This document shows positions 51,774 through 55,261 of a stretch of 55,261 nucleotides of DNA, in pieces. The stretch is taken from positions 1 through 55,261 of the forward strand of contig CBDULP010000017.1 of NCBI GenBank assembly GCA_965368085.1, read 5' to 3'. This stretch comes from Peptoclostridium sp965368085 (GTDB taxonomy: Bacteria > Bacillota > Clostridia > Peptostreptococcales > Peptostreptococcaceae). Position 1 is the first letter of the stretch. Every line of letters starts with the position of its first letter. The notes beneath the pieces were generated by a model. The model was not told where the DNA came from. It worked only from the letters and a program-made list of their open reading frames with translations, and ran no database searches. The position numbers and the translations under genes were made by a program.

Positions 51774-54700
51774 ATGGGACAAAATGTAAAGAGAATATTT
51801 GTGGAGAAAAAAGAGGGGTTTGACGTTCAAGCCCAAGGGCTTATGTCTGACATAGTGGAGCATCTTGGAATAAAAGGTCTTAAAAGGATCAGGATTATAA
51901 ACAGATATGACATTGAGGGAATTTCAGAAGAAGTGTATGAAGCTTCAAAGGCCACTATATTTTCGGAGCCGCCAGTTGACTATGTATATGATGAAGAGAT
52001 GGAAATTCAGGAAGGTGAAAGGGCCTTTTCTGTTGAATACCTTCCAGGACAGTACGACCAAAGGGCCGATTCAGCATCTCAGTGTATTCAAATACTTACT
52101 CAAAAGGCAAGGCCTATTGTATCTGCTGCAAGGGTGTATGTGCTCAGCGGAGAGCTTAGTGACAGTGAATTTGAAAATATAAAGGCGTACTGCATAAATC
52201 CTGTAGATTCAAGAGAGGCGCAGCTTTCAAAGCCGGATTCTCTTGAACTGGAATATGAAAAACCTGAAAAGGTTGAGATGATAAACGGATTCAATGAGCT
52301 TGACGATGAGGGGCTAATAAACTTCATGGACAGCAGGGGTCTTGCGATGAATTTTGAAGACCTTAAATTCTGCCAGGGGTATTTCAGGGACACTGAAAAG
52401 AGAAATCCTACAATAACTGAGATAAAGGTTATAGACACTTATTGGTCGGATCACTGCAGACACACAACTTTTGCAACTAACATCACAGATGTTGAAATAG
52501 ATGAGAGTCATTATACAGACGCTCTTAAAAAAGCGCACAGCGACTATATGGAGAGCAGAAAATACGTATATGGCGACAGAATAGACCAAAAAGACGTATG
52601 CTTTATGGACATTGCAACTCTTGCAATGAAAGAGATGAGAAAAAGAGGGTCACTTGACGACCTTGAAGTTTCTGAAGAAATAAATGCAGCGAGCATAGAG
52701 GTCGATGTAGACGTTGACGGAGAGACTCAAAAATGGCTTGTAATGTTTAAAAATGAGACTCACAACCACCCGACAGAAATAGAGCCTTTCGGCGGAGCGG
52801 CAACATGTCTTGGAGGAGCCATAAGGGACCCTCTTTCAGGAAGATCATACGTATACCAGGCAATGAGGGTTACAGGAAGTGCAGACCCGAGAACTCCTAT
52901 AGAGGACACTCTTGAAGGAAAGCTTCCTCAAAGAAAGATAACTACTGAGGCGGCTCACGGATACAGCTCTTATGGAAACCAGATAGGAATAGCTACAGGA
53001 CTTGTATCGGAGGTTTATGACGAGGACTTTGTGGCAAAGAGAATGGAAGTGGGCGCAGTAATAGCTGCCGCACCAAGAGAAAACGTAATAAGAGATATCC
53101 CAGAGCCTTCTGATGTTGTAGTGCTTGTCGGAGGAAGAACGGGAAGAGACGGATGCGGAGGGGCCACTGGATCTTCGAAGGAACATACTGAGGAGTCTCT
53201 TACAAGCTGCGGCGCAGAGGTTCAAAAGGGTAACGCGCCTACTGAAAGAAAGATACAAAGGCTGTTTAGAAATGAAAAGGTTGCAAAGATGATAAAAAGA
53301 TGCAACGACTTTGGGGCAGGAGGAGTTTCTGTCGCGATAGGGGAGCTTACAGACGGACTTGAGATAGATCTTGACAGGGTGCCTAAAAAATACGAGGGGC
53401 TTGACGGAACAGAGCTTGCAATATCGGAGTCTCAGGAGAGAATGGCGGTAGTTGTGGACAAGAACGATGCAGACAGATTCATAGAGCTTTCGCATGCTGA
53501 AAATCTGGAGGCTGTAATAGTTGCAACTGTTACGGATACAAAAAGGCTTAGAATGAACTGGAACGGCGACTATATAGTGGACCTTTCAAGGGAGTTCCTT
53601 GATACAAACGGAGTGACTCAAAACACAAAAATCCATGTGAATGCACCTTCTGATGTGGACTATTTTGAGGAAAGAGCAAAAGAAGCTGCATCTGGAAATG
53701 ACTTGAAGAGCACTTGGGTTAAAAACCTAAAAGATTTAAATATTTGCTCTCAAAAGGGACTTGTCGAGAGATTCGACAGCACAATAGGAACTGGAAGCGT
53801 AATACTTCCTTTTGGAGGGAAGCACCAGGCTACTCCTTCACAGGCAATGGTCGCAAAGATACCAGTGCTTGAAGGAAATGTAAATACAGCTACTGCAATG
53901 AGCTATGGTTACAATCCTCGAATAGGAAAGTGGAGCCCTTTCCATGGAGCAATGTATGCCGTTGTAGACTCGGTTGCAAAGCTTGCGGCAATAGGTGTTG
54001 ACTATAAGAATGTAAGGCTTACTCTTCAGGAGTATTTTGAAAAGCTGAGAGACGAGCCTTCAAGATGGGGCAAGCCTTTTTCGGCTCTGCTGGGGGCATA
54101 TGCAGCTCAAAAGGGACTTGGAATACCTGCAATAGGAGGAAAGGACAGCATGTCTGGAACATTCAACGATATAGATGTTCCGCCGACTCTTGTTTCATTC
54201 TCTGTTGGAATAGTAAGACCTGATAAAGTTGTTTCGAATGAATTCAAAAACGGAGGAAATGAACTTGTGCTTGTGAAACCTCCTGTAAATGACGACAAGA
54301 CTTTTGACTTTGAAGGGCTTGGCAAATGCTTTGAAAAGGTTGCTGAATTTGCAAAATCAGGACAAGTATACTCTTCGTATGCACTTGGCCTTGGAGGAGT
54401 AGCCGAGGCTGTTTCGAAAATGGGCTTTGGAAACGAAATCGGAGCAAGCATTGAAGGCATTTCAGCGGAAGAGCTGTTTGCACCTCATTACGGGGCAATA
54501 CTTATGGAGGTTGATTCTTCAGCGGACATAGAGGGAATGCTTTCGGGAGTCGACTACGCTGTAATTGGAAGCACAATTTTTGAACCAGCAATACACGTGC
54601 TTGGAGAGACTCTTGAGATAAGCGAGCTTTACTCGAATTGGGAAGAGCCTCTTGAGGACATATTCCCTTCATATACTAAGGAAATACAGGGAAAACCTGA

Positions 54701-55261
54701 GAGCAGAATATACACTGGAGGTACTGCTGTATCTCCTAAGATATCAGTTGCAAAGCCTAAGGTGTTCATACCGGCGTTCCCTGGAACAAACTGCGAGTAC
54801 GACTCCCTTAGAGCTTTTGAAAAGGCTGGGGCAAAGGGCGAGATAATGGTGTTTAAAAACCTTAAGCCAAGCGATGTTGAAGAGTCAATAAGTAACATGG
54901 TAAGGCTCATAAAGGATTCGCAGATAATAATGATACCTGGGGGATTCAGCGCTGGAGACGAACCTGAAGGCTCTGGAAAGTTTATAGCCACTGTATTTAG
55001 AAACCCAGCTGTAAAAGAGGCTGTAATGGATCTTCTAAACAACAGGGACGGGCTTATGCTGGGGATATGCAACGGATTCCAGGCGCTTGTGAAGATAGGC
55101 CTTCTGCCTTACGGCGAGATAAGGGATATAGACGAGTCTTCGCCTACACTTACCTACAACACTATAGGAAGACACGTGGCGAAAACTGTAATGACAAAAG
55201 TGGTTTCAAACAAGTCTCCTTGGCTTTCGCTTTCAGAGCCGGGAAGCATGCATACTGTGCC
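51774..55261 (+). CDS. purL: FGAM synthase, single-chain type (partial, runs off the window)
   Basis: The frame is open from ATG 51774 (behind AAAGGAG) to the end of the window, about 1162 codons of an expected 1250 or so. It converts FGAR to FGAM with ATP and glutamine. An N-terminal PurS-like region is followed by the AIRS-like synthetase halves with DTYWSDHCRHTTF, FKNETHNHPTEIEPFGGAAT, GRTGRDGCGG and IGGKDSMSGTF. The C-terminal glutaminase starts at FIPAFPGTNCEYD and carries the nucleophile Cys1099 in GICNGFQAL. The catalytic His-Glu pair and stop lie beyond the window. Being one long chain, it does not need separate purS and purQ genes. Confidence 0.96.
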   Translation, partial: MGQNVKRIFVEKKEGFDVQAQGLMSDIVEHLGIKGLKRIRIINRYDIEGISEEVYEASKATIFSEPPVDYVYDEEMEIQEGERAFSVEYLPGQYDQRADSASQCIQILTQKARPIVSAARVYVLSGELSDSEFENIKAYCINPVDSREAQLSKPDSLELEYEKPEKVEMINGFNELDDEGLINFMDSRGLAMNFEDLKFCQGYFRDTEKRNPTITEIKVIDTYWSDHCRHTTFATNITDVEIDESHYTDALKKAHSDYMESRKYVYGDRIDQKDVCFMDIATLAMKEMRKRGSLDDLEVSEEINAASIEVDVDVDGETQKWLVMFKNETHNHPTEIEPFGGAATCLGGAIRDPLSGRSYVYQAMRVTGSADPRTPIEDTLEGKLPQRKITTEAAHGYSSYGNQIGIATGLVSEVYDEDFVAKRMEVGAVIAAAPRENVIRDIPEPSDVVVLVGGRTGRDGCGGATGSSKEHTEESLTSCGAEVQKGNAPTERKIQRLFRNEKVAKMIKRCNDFGAGGVSVAIGELTDGLEIDLDRVPKKYEGLDGTELAISESQERMAVVVDKNDADRFIELSHAENLEAVIVATVTDTKRLRMNWNGDYIVDLSREFLDTNGVTQNTKIHVNAPSDVDYFEERAKEAASGNDLKSTWVKNLKDLNICSQKGLVERFDSTIGTGSVILPFGGKHQATPSQAMVAKIPVLEGNVNTATAMSYGYNPRIGKWSPFHGAMYAVVDSVAKLAAIGVDYKNVRLTLQEYFEKLRDEPSRWGKPFSALLGAYAAQKGLGIPAIGGKDSMSGTFNDIDVPPTLVSFSVGIVRPDKVVSNEFKNGGNELVLVKPPVNDDKTFDFEGLGKCFEKVAEFAKSGQVYSSYALGLGGVAEAVSKMGFGNEIGASIEGISAEELFAPHYGAILMEVDSSADIEGMLSGVDYAVIGSTIFEPAIHVLGETLEISELYSNWEEPLEDIFPSYTKEIQGKPESRIYTGGTAVSPKISVAKPKVFIPAFPGTNCEYDSLRAFEKAGAKGEIMVFKNLKPSDVEESISNMVRLIKDSQIIMIPGGFSAGDEPEGSGKFIATVFRNPAVKEAVMDLLNNRDGLMLGICNGFQALVKIGLLPYGEIRDIDESSPTLTYNTIGRHVAKTVMTKVVSNKSPWLSLSEPGSMHTV

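Noticed and set aside
1..55261. CRISPR arrays, prophage, intact insertion sequences, toxin-antitoxin or defence genes
   Set aside because: I looked for regular repeats, integrase or transposase motifs and defence-type domains on both strands and saw none that I could support.

Overview
The window is a chromosomal stretch of a low-GC, motile, anaerobic member of the Clostridia. Pointers are ATA-, AGA- and AGG-rich codon use, AGGAGG-type ribosome sites, FMN, guanine and T-box leaders, a CIRCE element before groESL, the gene order tsaE-tsaB-rimI-tsaD/ABC-F/rex, and a glutamate dehydrogenase resembling that of Clostridium symbiosum. An amino-acid-fermenting Peptostreptococcaceae or Peptoclostridium-like organism is my inference; species cannot be read from the sequence alone.

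Layout. 1-5.4 kb: tail of a 5S rRNA, guanine deaminase, secA, and prfB with its programmed +1 frameshift. 5.4-11.7 kb: a flagellar block with a divergent yaaR (DUF327) gene, a 1076-residue FliK-like repeat protein, a 55-codon gene missed by ordinary ORF lists, flagellin and fliS. All three promoters of this block fit the sigma-D (sigma-28) pattern TAAA-N16-GNCGATAA. 11.8-16.1 kb: tex, an amidohydrolase, and an FMN-riboswitch-controlled ribU. 16.2-22.1 kb: the t6A genes tsaE-tsaB-tsaD with rimI, a convergent ABC-F ATPase, and rex with a Rex-type palindrome over its own -10 box. 22.2-26.2 kb: a DJ-1/PfpI protein, a P-loop protein with an Asp23/Gls24-like tail, a highly expressed gdhA with a structured leader, a tiny Cys-rich ORF with a hairpin, and an orphan cheY. 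26.2-31.5 kb: copA-copZ behind a copper-type operator, an OGG-type DNA glycosylase, and cardiolipin synthase. 31.7-33.9 kb: groES-groEL. 34-36.4 kb: a dead chemoreceptor gene, about 500 bases without a gene, and a 121-residue protein I do not recognise. 36.5-39.2 kb: a T-box leader, whose specifier reads as CGU (Arg), ahead of a three-gene polar amino acid ABC transporter. 39.3-55.3 kb: purine metabolism, with guaB-guaA and a purine permease each behind its own guanine-type riboswitch, then purE-C-F-M-N-H-D-L, where purL runs off the window.

How it fits together. Purine synthesis, GMP formation, purine uptake and guanine deamination are all present, with guanine riboswitches at the GMP and uptake steps. 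Redox control (rex), amino acid uptake and glutamate dehydrogenase fit an amino-acid fermenter. I saw no CRISPR array, prophage, intact insertion sequence or defence island. The less ordinary items are the shared sigma-D promoter architecture and its unannotated small gene, the apparent Arg T-box on a transporter, the Cys-rich mini-ORF plus hairpin, a PurF that keeps its Fe-S cysteines but has no propeptide, and the P-loop/Gls24-like protein.
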